A DNA stretch of 64,000 nt from Novispirillum itersonii (GTDB lineage: Bacteria > Pseudomonadota > Alphaproteobacteria > Rhodospirillales > Rhodospirillaceae), in NCBI RefSeq assembly GCF_014205675.1, contig NZ_JACIIX010000010.1, forward strand, positions 1 to 64,000, in the 5' to 3' direction. The notes under the pieces are model-generated. The model ran no database searches. It was given only the letters and a program-made list of their open reading frames with translations, and was not told where the DNA came from. The position numbers were made by a program, and so were the translations under genes. Shown piece by piece: positions 1 to 8,677 of the stretch. How positions within the stretch are numbered: the first letter of the stretch is position 1; each line of letters begins with the position of its first letter.

Positions 1-12
1 GAAACACCACAC

Positions 13-89
<77 letters not shown>

Positions 90-100
90 CATACCTCAAC

Positions 101-129
101 AGCCCTCCAGCTTACGCTGGGGGGCTTTT
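101..129 (+). terminator. Rho-independent terminator of tRNA-fMet
   Basis: An 11-bp stem (AGCCCTCCAGC with GCTGGGGGGCT, one G.T pair) closes a 4-nt loop and is followed by TTTT. It begins 12 bases after the tRNA CCA end. Confidence 0.85.
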
Positions 130-302
130 GCGTTTCGGGGGTGGTGCGGGTTTTACCGATACCCCCCGAGCACGTTCCGAAAAACGGGACCCAAGGGCCT
201 GAGGCCCTTGGTGGGGACAGGGCAAAGCCCTGCGAACAGTACGATGGGGCAACAGGAGTGCCCGGGCTTGATCCTCCCCTGCCCCGCTCCTATGCTGGTG
301 CC

Positions 303-665
303 ATGAAAATCATCGACCATGTCCTGACCGATCGCGGTTCAAAATATGCGGTGTCCGGTGGCCCGGCACGGAGCGCCGAAGAGGCGCGACTGTTCCTGAA
401 AGAGCTGAAGCGGAACAAGAAGTTCGCTAAGGCGACCCATAATTCCTGGGCCCTTCTTTGCGAAGAGGGATCCCTGAAGAATGACGATGGCGAAAGTGGC
501 GCAGGCATGCTGATTCTGCGGACGCTGGAGGGGGCCGGTCTGCGCGATCATATCGTGGTGGTCACCCGCTGGTATGGCGGCACCCACCTCGGTGGGGACC
601 GCTTCCGCCACGTGAAGGACTCCGTGAAGGCCTATCTGGATGCGATGGCGGAAGAGGCTGGCTGA
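303..665 (+). CDS. IMPACT/YigZ (UPF0029) N-terminal-type protein
   Basis: The 120-residue product matches the UPF0029/IMPACT N-terminal fold. The family signature appears as HNSWALL, then NDDGESGAGM around the middle, then VVVVTRWYGGTHLGGDRFRHV. Bacterial YigZ proteins are about 200 residues with a second C-terminal domain, so this is a single-domain version. The exact biochemical role of the family is not settled; eukaryotic IMPACT modulates translation control. The ATG at 303 was preferred because the conserved domain starts there; the longer open frame upstream is low-complexity and lacks a ribosome site. No clear Shine-Dalgarno is visible. The gene stands alone between the tRNA terminator and a convergent lyase gene. 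Confidence 0.75.
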   Translation: MKIIDHVLTDRGSKYAVSGGPARSAEEARLFLKELKRNKKFAKATHNSWALLCEEGSLKNDDGESGAGMLILRTLEGAGLRDHIVVVTRWYGGTHLGGDRFRHVKDSVKAYLDAMAEEAG

Positions 666-687
666 GCCCCCTCCTCCGCCCTCACAC

Positions 688-1548
688 TCAGCTGTATGTC
701 TTTTCCAGTGCGTCCCACTCCGGTTTGCCGACCAGCCGTTGCCGTTCGGCAAATGGCGTCACCAGACCGCTGGCTTCAGTGACTTGCTTGTCATCCCGCA
801 GTACTGTCAACGCCTTCTGCATTCCGGCGACCGCCCCCTGTAGGGCGGCGTTGGCATACAGCACGATGCCATAGCCCAGATCGGCCAGTTCCGTGGCGTT
901 GAAGATCGGGGTCTTGCCACCGATCACCATATTCATCAGCTGCGGCTGGTGCAGGCGCTGTGGCAGGGCGCGGATTTCCTCGGCCGTTGTCACCGCCTCG
1001 ACAAACAGAATGTCGGCCCCGGCCTCGGCAAAGGCCTGTGCCCGCTCAATAGCGGCATCAAAGCCATGGACTGCCGCCGCATCGGTACGGGCCATGATCA
1101 GCAGGTCAGCATCCTGCCGGGCATCGACGGCGGCCTTGATCTTGTTCACCGCTTCCTCGGTGGAAATCACATCCTTTCCGGAGAAATGGCCGCACCGCTT
1201 GGGGGCCACCTGATCTTCCAGCTGGATGCAGTCAGCCCCGGCCCGCTCCAGCGTCCGCACGGTGTGGCGGACGTTCAGGGCATTGCCGAAACCGGTATCG
1301 GCATCAACGATCAGGGGCACCGAGACGGCATCGCGGATGCGGGCAGTGTGGTCGGCGATATCCGATAACCCCATAAAGCCCTGATCAGGCAGGCCAAACC
1401 ACATGTTGGTGACGCCAGCGCCGGTGACATAGATCGCCTCGAACCCCAGATCTTCCACCACCTTGGCGGACAGGGCATTAAAAGCCCCGGGGACGATCAC
1501 GCCCCGGCGGGCTTCGGCAAGCTGGCGGAGGGTTTTACGGGTGGACAT
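688..1548 (-). CDS. Isocitrate lyase/PEP mutase superfamily lyase (2-methylisocitrate or dimethylmalate lyase-like)
   Basis: The 286-residue TIM-barrel enzyme has the superfamily active-site loop as KRCGH, with its catalytic cysteine, preceded by DADTGFGN and IQLEDQ, which hold metal-binding and substrate-carboxylate residues. Members cleave C-C bonds of 2-hydroxy-diacids such as 2-methylisocitrate, 2,3-dimethylmalate or oxaloacetate; the sequence alone does not choose between them. It is the last gene of a minus-strand unit after LysR and PrpF-like genes, 36 bases behind the latter, with AGGAAT ahead of the ATG. A PrpF-type isomerase next door supports a branched C6-C7 tricarboxylate or dicarboxylate substrate, but no methylcitrate synthase or aconitase is present here. 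Confidence 0.82.
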   Translation of the reverse strand: MSTRKTLRQLAEARRGVIVPGAFNALSAKVVEDLGFEAIYVTGAGVTNMWFGLPDQGFMGLSDIADHTARIRDAVSVPLIVDADTGFGNALNVRHTVRTLERAGADCIQLEDQVAPKRCGHFSGKDVISTEEAVNKIKAAVDARQDADLLIMARTDAAAVHGFDAAIERAQAFAEAGADILFVEAVTTAEEIRALPQRLHQPQLMNMVIGGKTPIFNATELADLGYGIVLYANAALQGAVAGMQKALTVLRDDKQVTEASGLVTPFAERQRLVGKPEWDALEKTYS

Positions 1549-1584
1549 CGGGGCATTCCTGTTAAACGGGGGAAGAACAAAAGG

Positions 1585-2787
1585 TCAGAAACAATCGGCG
1601 GGCACCCGCACCCAGCCTTCCATCAGGATCCGGGCGCTGCGGCTCATGCTGGCGCGGGTGATGGCCCAGCCATCGCCGCGCCGTTCGGCGGCAGCGCCGA
1701 CCCGCAGGGTGCCGGAGGGGTGGCCGAAACAGAGGCTGGACCGCTCCCTTCCCCCGGCGGCCTGATGGACGACGGTTCCGTGGATCGCGGCAGCGGCGGC
1801 AAGGGCAATGGCGGCGGTGCCCATCATCGCATGGTGCAGTTTGCCCATCGACAGCGCCCGCGCCAACAGATCAATCTCGTCGGCCCGCACGGTTTTCCCG
1901 GCGGAGGTCATATAGTCAGCCGGTGGGGCGACGAGGATAATCTTCGGGGTATGCAGGCGGGTGGCGGCCTGCTCCGGGTGGTCGATCAGCCCCATCTTCA
2001 GCGCCCCGAGGGTTCGCAGGGCCTCGAACCGTGCCAGCGCTGCCGGGTCACCATTGAGGGCGTCCTGCGTTTCGGTGCCGGTATAGCCAAGGTCGGCGGC
2101 GGCCACGAAGATGGTGGGAATCCCGGCGGTGATCAGGGTGACGGTCAGGCGTCCCCCGGGCACCAGACTGTCCGGGCAGACCAGCACATCGCTAGCGTTC
2201 CCGGTCGGGAACAGGCCGCTCGCCCCCTCCCCGTCTTCGGCGGGATCGAGGAAATCCAGCGCGATTTCCGCCGCCGGAAAGGTCACCCCGTCCAGCAGGA
2301 AGGCGCCGGTTTCCTGCACCTGTCCGCCGTGGACCGGCACATGGGCGAGGATGGTCCTGCCGATATTCGCCTGCCAGATCCGCACCGTGCACAGGCCGGT
2401 ATCGGGGAGTCGGGCCGGATCGACCAGCCCGCCATGCAGGGCGAAGGCCCCGGCGGCGGTGGTCAGGTTGCCGCAGTTGCCGGACCAGTCAACGGTGGCG
2501 CGGTCAATGGCAACCTGCCCATAGAGATAGTCCACATCATGGTCAGGCCGGGCGCTGCGCGACAGGATCACCGCCTTGCTGGTGCTGGACGTCGCCCCCC
2601 CCATGCCATCGGTCTGTTTGCCATAGGGGTCCGGGCTGCCCAACACCCGCAGCAACAGGGCATCGCGGGCCGGGCCGGGAACCCGGCAGCGCTCCGGCAG
2701 GTCGTCCAGACGGAAAAACACCCCCTTGCTGGTACCGCCACGCATATAGGTGGCGGGAATGCGGATCTGCGGCGGTGGCGGTGTCAT
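1585..2787 (-). CDS. PrpF-family isomerase (2-methylaconitate isomerase / 4-oxalomesaconate tautomerase type)
   Basis: The 400-residue protein begins with RIPATYMRGGTSKGVFF, the PrpF hallmark, and continues with KQTDGMGGATSSTSKAVI and the GNCGNL segment. PrpF proteins have a diaminopimelate-epimerase-like fold and move the double bond of 2-methylaconitate or of 4-oxalomesaconate (GalD type). The start at 2787 has AGGACT upstream. It lies 26 bases downstream of the LysR gene and 36 upstream of the lyase gene, so the three are probably co-transcribed. The RraA-like aldolase encoded on the other arm of the divergon would fit a 4-oxalomesaconate route, but no hydratase is visible, so the substrate remains open. 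Confidence 0.85.
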   Translation of the reverse strand: MTPPPPQIRIPATYMRGGTSKGVFFRLDDLPERCRVPGPARDALLLRVLGSPDPYGKQTDGMGGATSSTSKAVILSRSARPDHDVDYLYGQVAIDRATVDWSGNCGNLTTAAGAFALHGGLVDPARLPDTGLCTVRIWQANIGRTILAHVPVHGGQVQETGAFLLDGVTFPAAEIALDFLDPAEDGEGASGLFPTGNASDVLVCPDSLVPGGRLTVTLITAGIPTIFVAAADLGYTGTETQDALNGDPAALARFEALRTLGALKMGLIDHPEQAATRLHTPKIILVAPPADYMTSAGKTVRADEIDLLARALSMGKLHHAMMGTAAIALAAAAAIHGTVVHQAAGGRERSSLCFGHPSGTLRVGAAAERRGDGWAITRASMSRSARILMEGWVRVPADCF

Positions 2788-2813
2788 GCAGGAGTCCTTC
2801 TCAGCCGGGGCTC

Positions 2814-3743
2814 CTATCTTACGGAGACTGTGGCTTCCTCACCAGAGGGCGCATTCCTTTCGCCGCTCTTCCCCTTATGGTCACACAGGCGGAGGGCGAC
2901 GGCACAGAAGGCCCCGATCAACCGTTGCCGGGTGGAGGCAACCGGGGTCAGCAGGCCGATGGTGCGGGCCGGGGCCTCCGGCAGCACAATCCGGCGGAGG
3001 TCGGTGCCTTCCGGCCACGGCGGCAGCCAGTCGGGAATCAGGGAGACCCCCAGCCCCCGGCTGACCAGAACGGTGATGGCTTCCAGCGAGTCCAGCTCGT
3101 GGCGTTCCTGTGGATGCAGCCGCTGCCGGCGCAGATACTGCTCAACCAGCCGTCCGCCCCAGTGGTTGCGGTCATAGCGGATGAACGGGGCCTGCCGCAG
3201 GATGGCGGCGGGGGAGTCCTCCTGCACCGACAGCGGGGTGATCAGCAGCAGGGCCTCCCGCCGCAGGGGGGTCCAGCGCAGGGTTTTGGGCAGCACGAAC
3301 GGCGGCTCGATCAGGATGGCGGCATCCAGCCCCCCTTCGGCGACGCGGTCGTGCAGATCGCTGGACATGCCGGGCAGGATATACAGTTCGATCCCCGGAT
3401 GGCTGCGTTCCAGCGACACCATCACATCGGGCAGCAGCCCGGTCAGGACGGAGTTGATCACCCCGATCCGCAGCAGCCCGACATCCTGCCCGGCGGTGGC
3501 GGCGGCCTTCAGGTCCGCTTCTGCCGCCAGCAGCCGCCGGGCCTCCGGCAGGATGGCGGTCCCCGCCGGGGTGGCCTGCATGGTCTGCCCGGCCCGCTGC
3601 ACCAGCGGCTGGCCGATGTCGTCTTCCAGCGCCCGGATCCGCTGCACCACCGCCGACGGCGTCAGGTTCAGCCGCCGTGCCGCCTCGGCGACGGATCCAT
3701 GCTCGATCACGGCCAGCAGGGTTTGCAGGAAGCGGGTATCCAT
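2814..3743 (-). CDS. LysR-family transcriptional regulator
   Basis: The 309-residue product has an N-terminal winged helix-turn-helix (residues about 1-60: FLQTLLAVIEHGSVAEAARRL then SAVVQRIRALE) and a LysR effector-binding domain. The ATG at 3743 is chosen because it begins the domain canonically and has GGAG 7-8 bases upstream; the longer frame to 3899 would run into the divergent gene. The aminotransferase gene starts 138 bases away on the other strand, and the gap carries a direct repeat suitable for LysR binding. It most likely controls both arms of this catabolic divergon in response to a pathway intermediate. Confidence 0.9.
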   Translation of the reverse strand: MDTRFLQTLLAVIEHGSVAEAARRLNLTPSAVVQRIRALEDDIGQPLVQRAGQTMQATPAGTAILPEARRLLAAEADLKAAATAGQDVGLLRIGVINSVLTGLLPDVMVSLERSHPGIELYILPGMSSDLHDRVAEGGLDAAILIEPPFVLPKTLRWTPLRREALLLITPLSVQEDSPAAILRQAPFIRYDRNHWGGRLVEQYLRRQRLHPQERHELDSLEAITVLVSRGLGVSLIPDWLPPWPEGTDLRRIVLPEAPARTIGLLTPVASTRQRLIGAFCAVALRLCDHKGKSGERNAPSGEEATVSVR

Positions 3744-3779
3744 GGCTGTCTCCGGTCTGGAACCGGGGAGAGTAAACAC

Positions 3780-3821
3780 CATATTTTCTGAACTCTGAAA
3801 CCATAAAACCACATATTTTCT
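3780..3821. promoter_or_regulatory. Direct repeat in LysR divergent promoter
   Basis: CATATTTTCT occurs at 3780-3789 and again at 3812-3821, 32 bp apart, about three helical turns, in the only AT-rich stretch between the LysR gene and the aminotransferase gene. This arrangement suits a LysR-type operator that serves both directions. Confidence 0.45.
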
Positions 3822-3881
3822 TTTCAGCCCGGAATGCGATCCTGAAGGCACAGCAGCCCTGTAGCAGGAGAGCCCGCCGCG

Positions 3882-5093
3882 ATGTCCCAGTCCGTTCACC
3901 TCGCCGCCCGCATGTCGGCGGTGCAGCCGTCACCGACCATTGCCATCACCCGCCTTGCCAACGAGCTGCGCCGTCAGGGGCGTGACATCATCGGCCTGTC
4001 GCAGGGCGAGCCGGACTTTGATACGCCGGACCATGTCAAGGCGGCGGCCAAGGCGGCGATTGATGCCGGACAGACCAAATACACCGATGTTGACGGCACC
4101 CCGGAGCTGAAGCGCGCCATTGTCGAGAAGTTCCAGCGGGAAAACGGCCTGACCTATACCCCGGCCCAGATCAGCGTCGGCACCGGTGGCAAACAGGTGC
4201 TGTACAATGCCCTGTGTGCAACGCTGGATGAGGGGGATGAGGTGATCATCCCCGCCCCCTACTGGGTGTCCTACCCCGACATGGTGCGGCTGGCCGGTGG
4301 GGTGCCGGTGACGGTCGCCTGCGGCGAGGACGATGGGTTCAAGCTGACAGCCGCCGGATTGCAGGCAGTGATCACCCCGCGCACCCGCTGGCTGGTGCTG
4401 AATTCCCCCAGCAACCCCACCGGGGCCGGATATACGGCGGCAGAGCTGCGGGCGCTGGCCGATGTGCTGCTGCAACACCCGCAGGTGATGATCCTGACCG
4501 ATGATATGTATGAACACATCCGCTATGACGGCTGGGAGTTCGTGACCATCGGCGCGGTGGAACCCCGCCTGCTCGACCGGACCCTGACCTGCAACGGGGT
4601 GTCGAAGGCCTATGCGATGACCGGCTGGCGCATCGGCTATGCCGGGGGGCCGGAAGCCCTGATCCGCGCCATGGCCACCATCCAGTCGCAGAGCACCACT
4701 AATCCCAGTTCCGTCAGTCAGGCAGCGGCGGTGGCGGCCCTGACCGGCCCGCTGGAGTTCCTCGCCGAGCGCAATGCGGTGTTCCAGAACCGCCGCGACC
4801 TGTGCCTGACCGCCTTCAACAGCATTGATGGCCTGTCCTGCCGCACCCCGGACGGCGCGTTCTACCTGTTCCCCTCCTGTGCCGGAATGATTGGCCGCCG
4901 CCGCCCGGATGGCCGGGTGATCGGCAGCGATGTGGATTTCGCCACCTTCCTGCTGGAAGACGCCGGGGTGGCCGTGGTGCCGGGATCGGCCTTCGGTCTG
5001 GCCCCCTACTTCCGCATTTCCTTCGCCACGGCGACGGAGCGGCTGGAAACCGCCTGCGCCCGGATTGCCGCCGCCTGCGCCACGCTGGCCTAA
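3882..5093 (+). CDS. Class I/II PLP aminotransferase (aspartate aminotransferase-like)
   Basis: The 403-residue enzyme shows the fold-type I aminotransferase pattern: GEPDFDTPDHV near residue 43, NSPSNPTG near 174, DDMYEH near 208, and the PLP-lysine motif SKAYAMTGWRIGYAGG with Lys242. The C-terminal arginine that binds the substrate carboxylate is in YFRISFA. It resembles the AatA/AspC-Ib group acting on aspartate, aromatic or related amino acids. AGGAGAG precedes the ATG at a loose spacing. It leads a plus-strand unit with an SDR and an RraA-like protein, divergent from the LysR regulator. Inference: it may generate or remove the 2-oxoacid handled by the downstream aldolase. Confidence 0.88.
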   Translation: MSQSVHLAARMSAVQPSPTIAITRLANELRRQGRDIIGLSQGEPDFDTPDHVKAAAKAAIDAGQTKYTDVDGTPELKRAIVEKFQRENGLTYTPAQISVGTGGKQVLYNALCATLDEGDEVIIPAPYWVSYPDMVRLAGGVPVTVACGEDDGFKLTAAGLQAVITPRTRWLVLNSPSNPTGAGYTAAELRALADVLLQHPQVMILTDDMYEHIRYDGWEFVTIGAVEPRLLDRTLTCNGVSKAYAMTGWRIGYAGGPEALIRAMATIQSQSTTNPSSVSQAAAVAALTGPLEFLAERNAVFQNRRDLCLTAFNSIDGLSCRTPDGAFYLFPSCAGMIGRRRPDGRVIGSDVDFATFLLEDAGVAVVPGSAFGLAPYFRISFATATERLETACARIAAACATLA

Positions 5094-5131
5094 CCCCCCT
5101 CCCCTCTGCCGAGAAGAAGGATAAAACGCTT

Positions 5132-5965
5132 ATGGATCTGGGACTTCAGGGAAAAACCGCGCTGGTTCTGGGGGCCGGGGGTGGCCTTGGCGGGGCGATT
5201 GCCCGGGCGCTGGCCCGCGAGGGCGCACAGGTGGCGCTTGGGGATCTGTCGACGGAGGCGGTCGAACGGACCGCTGCCGAGATCAACGAAACCGGGGGCC
5301 GGGCCCTGCCCCTGACGTGGGATGTGGCGGGACCGCCGCGCCATGGCCGCGCCCTGCCGCTGACCTGGGATCTTGGCGACCTCAGCCAGATTGACGGCAA
5401 TGTCAGCCGGATCGAGGAAATCTTCGGCCCGGTGGATATTCTGGTCAACAACACCGGCGGCCCGCCGCCGACCCCGGTGTCCGGGCAGTCTGCCGAGGTG
5501 TGGGCCAAATACTTCCAGTCGATGGTGCTGTCGGTGATCAGCCTGACCGACCGGGTGCTGCCGGGCATGAAGGCCCGGGGCTGGGGCCGGGTGATCACCT
5601 CCACCTCCTCCGGGGTGGTGGCGCCGATTCCCAACCTTGGCCTGTCCAACGCCCTGCGGGTGTCCCTTGTCGGCTGGTCGAAGACGCTGGCGCGGGAAGT
5701 CGGGCGGGACGGAATCACCAGTAATATCGTTCTGCCCGGCCGCATCGCCACACCGCGCATCACCTTCCTTGATGAGCAGAAGGCCAGGCGCGAAGGCCGC
5801 CCGGTGGAGGAGGTGGCGGCGGAAAGCATCGCTTCCATCCCGGTCGGCCGTTACGGCAACCCCGAGGAATACGGCGATGTGGTGGCGTTTCTGGCCAGCA
5901 CCCGCGCCGCGTATCTGACCGGCAGCGTCATCCGTGTGGATGGCGGCCTGATTCCCAGCCTCTGA
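5132..5965 (+). CDS. SDR-family oxidoreductase (FabG-like) with internal 16-residue duplication
   Basis: The 277-residue Rossmann protein starts with KTALVLGAGGGLGGAIA (cofactor loop) and has NNTGG at the expected site. The catalytic tyrosine/lysine pair is replaced by the segment LGLSNALR followed by KTLAREVG, a pattern seen in a FabG-like subgroup whose chemistry is not the standard Tyr-Lys type. AAGGAT lies upstream of the ATG. An in-frame 48-bp tandem duplication at codons about 57-80 repeats RALPLTWD, so the protein is about 16 residues longer than relatives in the loop after the third beta strand. The gene sits between the aminotransferase and the RraA-like gene, with gaps of 38 and 23 bases. 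Confidence 0.85.
   Translation: MDLGLQGKTALVLGAGGGLGGAIARALAREGAQVALGDLSTEAVERTAAEINETGGRALPLTWDVAGPPRHGRALPLTWDLGDLSQIDGNVSRIEEIFGPVDILVNNTGGPPPTPVSGQSAEVWAKYFQSMVLSVISLTDRVLPGMKARGWGRVITSTSSGVVAPIPNLGLSNALRVSLVGWSKTLAREVGRDGITSNIVLPGRIATPRITFLDEQKARREGRPVEEVAAESIASIPVGRYGNPEEYGDVVAFLASTRAAYLTGSVIRVDGGLIPSL
5300..5371 (+). repeat. In-frame 48-bp imperfect tandem duplication within the SDR gene
   Basis: The codons for R-A-L-P-L-T-W-D occur from 5300 and again from 5348, an offset of 48 bp (16 codons), with third-position differences between copies. Family members usually have one copy at this position. Confidence 0.75.
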
Positions 5966-5988
5966 TCTGACCCTGAAAGGATCCTGTT

Positions 5989-6693
5989 ATGGCCACTCAT
6001 GCCGAAATCGTTGAGGTTCTGTCGAAGGTCACCACCGCGACCATCACCACCATCCTGCTGAAGAAGGGGCTGCGCAATGTATGGCTGCGCGGGGCGCGTC
6101 CGCTGAAGGCGGGGCAGCCGCGTCTGGTCGGCCGGGCGTTCACCCTGCGCTTCGTCCCGGCGCGCGAAGATCTGGCAACCCCGGAATCGTGGTCCTCGCC
6201 GAAGTCCACCCGCGCGGCGATTGAGGCGATGCCGGAAGGCTGCATCGCCGTGGTTGATGCCATGGGCATCACCGATGCCGGGATTTTTGGCGATATCCTG
6301 TGCGCCCGCATGGCGAAGAAGGGTGTTGCCGCCCTGATCACCGATGGCGTGGTGCGCGATGTCGCCGGGGTGCTGGCCACCGGCCTGCCGGTGTGGTGCA
6401 GCGGTGTGGCCGCCCCGCCGTCGGTGGCCGGGCTGACCTTCGTCAACTGGCAGGAACCGATCGCCTGCGGCGGCGTGGCGGTCTACCCGGATGATGTGAT
6501 CGTCGTGGATGATGACGGCGCGGTGCTGATTCCGGCGGCGCTGGTTGATGAGGTGGTCAAGCTGGGCCCGGAACAGGAACGGCTGGAAGGCTGGATCATG
6601 GAGCAGGTGGAAGCCGGAACCCCCCTGCCCGGCCTGTATCCGCCGAACGAAGAGAATAAGGCCCGTTACGAAGCCTCGAAGGCCGGAAAGTAA
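5989..6693 (+). CDS. RraA-like protein (HMG/CHA aldolase or oxaloacetate decarboxylase family)
   Basis: The 234-residue product belongs to the RraA/DlpA superfamily, recognised by GRAFTLRFVP, the central GDILCARMAKKGVAALITDGVVRD block (metal and pyruvate site including the D-G-x-x-R-D residues), and DDVIVVDDDGAVLIP. Members include 4-hydroxy-4-methyl-2-oxoglutarate/4-carboxy-4-hydroxy-2-oxoadipate aldolases and oxaloacetate decarboxylases; true RNase E inhibitors are shorter, about 160 residues. The extra C-terminal helix matches the longer catabolic group. AAGGAT precedes the ATG. It closes the plus-strand arm of the divergon and is followed by a terminator. An aldol cleavage of a hydroxy-oxo-diacid is the likely role. 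Confidence 0.82.
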   Translation: MATHAEIVEVLSKVTTATITTILLKKGLRNVWLRGARPLKAGQPRLVGRAFTLRFVPAREDLATPESWSSPKSTRAAIEAMPEGCIAVVDAMGITDAGIFGDILCARMAKKGVAALITDGVVRDVAGVLATGLPVWCSGVAAPPSVAGLTFVNWQEPIACGGVAVYPDDVIVVDDDGAVLIPAALVDEVVKLGPEQERLEGWIMEQVEAGTPLPGLYPPNEENKARYEASKAGK

Positions 6694-6718
6694 ACCGGCC
6701 CTGATCCTGAATGCCCGG

Positions 6719-6754
6719 AACACCGCGCCTGATCCTTCTGTCAGGCGCGGTGTT
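6719..6754. terminator. Bidirectional hairpin terminator
   Basis: A perfect 14-bp inverted repeat (AACACCGCGCCTGA / TCAGGCGCGGTGTT) with an 8-nt loop lies between the RraA-like gene and the end of the convergent cyclase gene, abutting the stop codon of the latter. TTT follows on plus. Confidence 0.75.
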
Positions 6755-8677
6755 TCAGTGATTGCCGCCCTCATGCCAGGCAAGGAATTCGGCGGTTTCC
6801 AGTCCCCGGGTCAGCAGGAAATAATACTCCATCCGCCGCTTTTCTGCGGCTTCGAGATCTGCGGGCCAGTCGAGCAGCAGGCTTTCCAGCCGGGCCAGAT
6901 CGACGACCTGCCCGGCGGTCCGCGATGCCTTGAGGCGTTCCAGCGAGGCCAGCATCTGCGGGCGCCGGGCGGTCAGGATCGAGAACCATTCGCCGAGCTG
7001 GCTGCCCCGGCGGGTTTCGTGCCGTGTCTGATCCGGCACCTGTCCGGCCAAAACGGCCCGGGCGAGCGAACGGGGTTCTCCGTCGCGGATGAAGTCTTCC
7101 AGCGGCAGGCTGGCGAAGAATTCGATGACCCGGCGGTCGCCCAGCGGTGCCCGCCAGTCGACGCCGTGCAGGGCCCGGGCCGCCACCGCCCACTGCCCGA
7201 CCCCTTCATCCCCCTGAAACCACTCCCGGGTTGTCTGCACCGACGAATGAGGGCTGCCGGTCCGGACCCGGTAACGGTCAGGGTCAAGGCGGTCCAGCAT
7301 GTTCATGTCCGCCGCGAAGGTGGGGTTGAGGGCGGCGAACCGTCCCCACGGGGTTGTCCATCCCTTGCGTCGGCCGCGCAGCCACAGCGGCTCATGCGGG
7401 GCGAGCAGCCGGTGCCGGATCAGGGCCGGAAGGCTCTGCCCGCTTCTCCGGCTGCGCTGCCACAGCAGGCGCGTCAGGGCCAGCAGCCGCCCCTGACGCA
7501 GCAGGGCCGTTTCCACCGTTCCCCCGTGAGAACTGTAAAAGTGATTTCCACCCTCCCCGTTCAGGATCACCCGCCCGCCCTGTGCGGTGATGAACCGGAA
7601 CAGCGGGAAAAACCAGGCTCCGTTGATCAGGTTATCGGCGGGGGTTCCTGCTTCGAGGAACCAGCGGCGGCGGTCAGATTCGCCCCAGTCCTGCCCATCC
7701 TCGCCGACCGGATGCCAGATCAGGCCGGGGTGATGGTCAACGAAGGCGCGGGCGCGGGAGGCTTCATCATAAAAGCGGATCGGGCCATTCTGCGGGGTTG
7801 GTCCCCCCGGGATCCGGGTCAGGGCGATCAGCCGGTCCGGCTCAAGGCAGCGGCGGGCCGACAGCAGGACGGTCGGGCTGTCGAGCCCCCCGGTGAGGGA
7901 GGCACCGACCATGCCGACCGCGCGGACGGATCCGGCAACGGTCCGGTCGATCACTTCGGCGGCGGCGGCCACCGTGTCCTCATGGCGGCTGAAGCGCCGG
8001 GTTCCGGGATGCGGCAGGGACCACCAGCGGTGCGACCGTGTCGCCTCCGGGGTCAGGGTCAGGGTATGTCCCATGCGGACCCGGTTGATCCCGGCATAAA
8101 TCGTCCGGTCCCCGGGTTCGGTGTTCAGGATCAGATGATCGGCCACCGCCAGATCATCGAGATCCCGGGGGATCTCCGGCAGGGCCAGCAGCGGGCGGAG
8201 CCGGGTTGAGAAGGCAATCAGATGGGCGCTGCGGTGGATGAACAGGGACCGGTTCTGCGATGGATCGCGGGTCAGCACCAGCCGGTGTTCCCCCGGCAGC
8301 CACAGGGCCAGCGCGAAGTCGCCATAAAACCGCGACACGGCGTCGGTCCCCCACCGTTCCAGTGCCCTCAGGCACAGGGCTCCGTCGGGAAGGGCTGCCG
8401 CGTTACCGGACAGGCCCAGGGTATCTGCGAGTTCGCCCCGGTTCGACAGGCGGACATCTGCTGCCAGAACCGCCCCGGACGGCCCGGTCAGGGGCATCCG
8501 CTCGCGGTCATCCTCGGGGGTGAAGACATGCTGGCGATGGACGAGGGTAAATGATCCCTGACGCCAGATACGGGGATCGGCACTTCCGCGACCCGCCAGG
8601 CCCTGTGCCAGCCTGACGGAATCATGGTGATCTGCCGGCCGCCCGTCAAGCCGCCACAGACCGGCAAAATCACTCAT
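6755..8677 (-). CDS. Asparagine synthase-like cyclase of a lasso-peptide-type RiPP locus
   Basis: The 640-residue protein has a degenerate N-terminal glutaminase-like domain and a C-terminal ATP-pyrophosphatase domain with TGGLDS at residues 262-267, the AMP-forming loop of asparagine synthetases. It starts MSDFAG and lacks the catalytic Cys2 needed for glutamine hydrolysis, as in lasso peptide cyclases (McjC type), which adenylate an Asp or Glu side chain and form a macrolactam with the core N-terminus. Its ATG overlaps the stop of the precursor candidate by four bases (ATGA), which implies coupled translation. A sulfotransferase and an HPr-kinase-like gene lie upstream on the same strand. 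A housekeeping asparagine synthetase is unlikely because of the missing Cys2 and this context. Confidence 0.85.
   Translation of the reverse strand: MSDFAGLWRLDGRPADHHDSVRLAQGLAGRGSADPRIWRQGSFTLVHRQHVFTPEDDRERMPLTGPSGAVLAADVRLSNRGELADTLGLSGNAAALPDGALCLRALERWGTDAVSRFYGDFALALWLPGEHRLVLTRDPSQNRSLFIHRSAHLIAFSTRLRPLLALPEIPRDLDDLAVADHLILNTEPGDRTIYAGINRVRMGHTLTLTPEATRSHRWWSLPHPGTRRFSRHEDTVAAAAEVIDRTVAGSVRAVGMVGASLTGGLDSPTVLLSARRCLEPDRLIALTRIPGGPTPQNGPIRFYDEASRARAFVDHHPGLIWHPVGEDGQDWGESDRRRWFLEAGTPADNLINGAWFFPLFRFITAQGGRVILNGEGGNHFYSSHGGTVETALLRQGRLLALTRLLWQRSRRSGQSLPALIRHRLLAPHEPLWLRGRRKGWTTPWGRFAALNPTFAADMNMLDRLDPDRYRVRTGSPHSSVQTTREWFQGDEGVGQWAVAARALHGVDWRAPLGDRRVIEFFASLPLEDFIRDGEPRSLARAVLAGQVPDQTRHETRRGSQLGEWFSILTARRPQMLASLERLKASRTAGQVVDLARLESLLLDWPADLEAAEKRRMEYYFLLTRGLETAEFLAWHEGGNH

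Noticed and set aside
1720-3177. Long plus-strand frame of 485 codons opposite the PrpF-like gene
   Set aside because: Gly/Arg/His-rich shadow of a clearly recognised minus-strand gene; many similar long shadows occur throughout this GC-rich window.
6353-6366. Additional copy of the par-associated palindrome
   Set aside because: GCGATGTCGC is present inside the RraA-like coding sequence, but the outer T and A of TGCGATGTCGCA are both replaced by C; treated as chance.
6755-8677. Housekeeping asparagine synthetase B
   Set aside because: No Cys2 nucleophile, divergent N-terminal domain, and a translationally coupled precursor-like peptide favour a RiPP cyclase.
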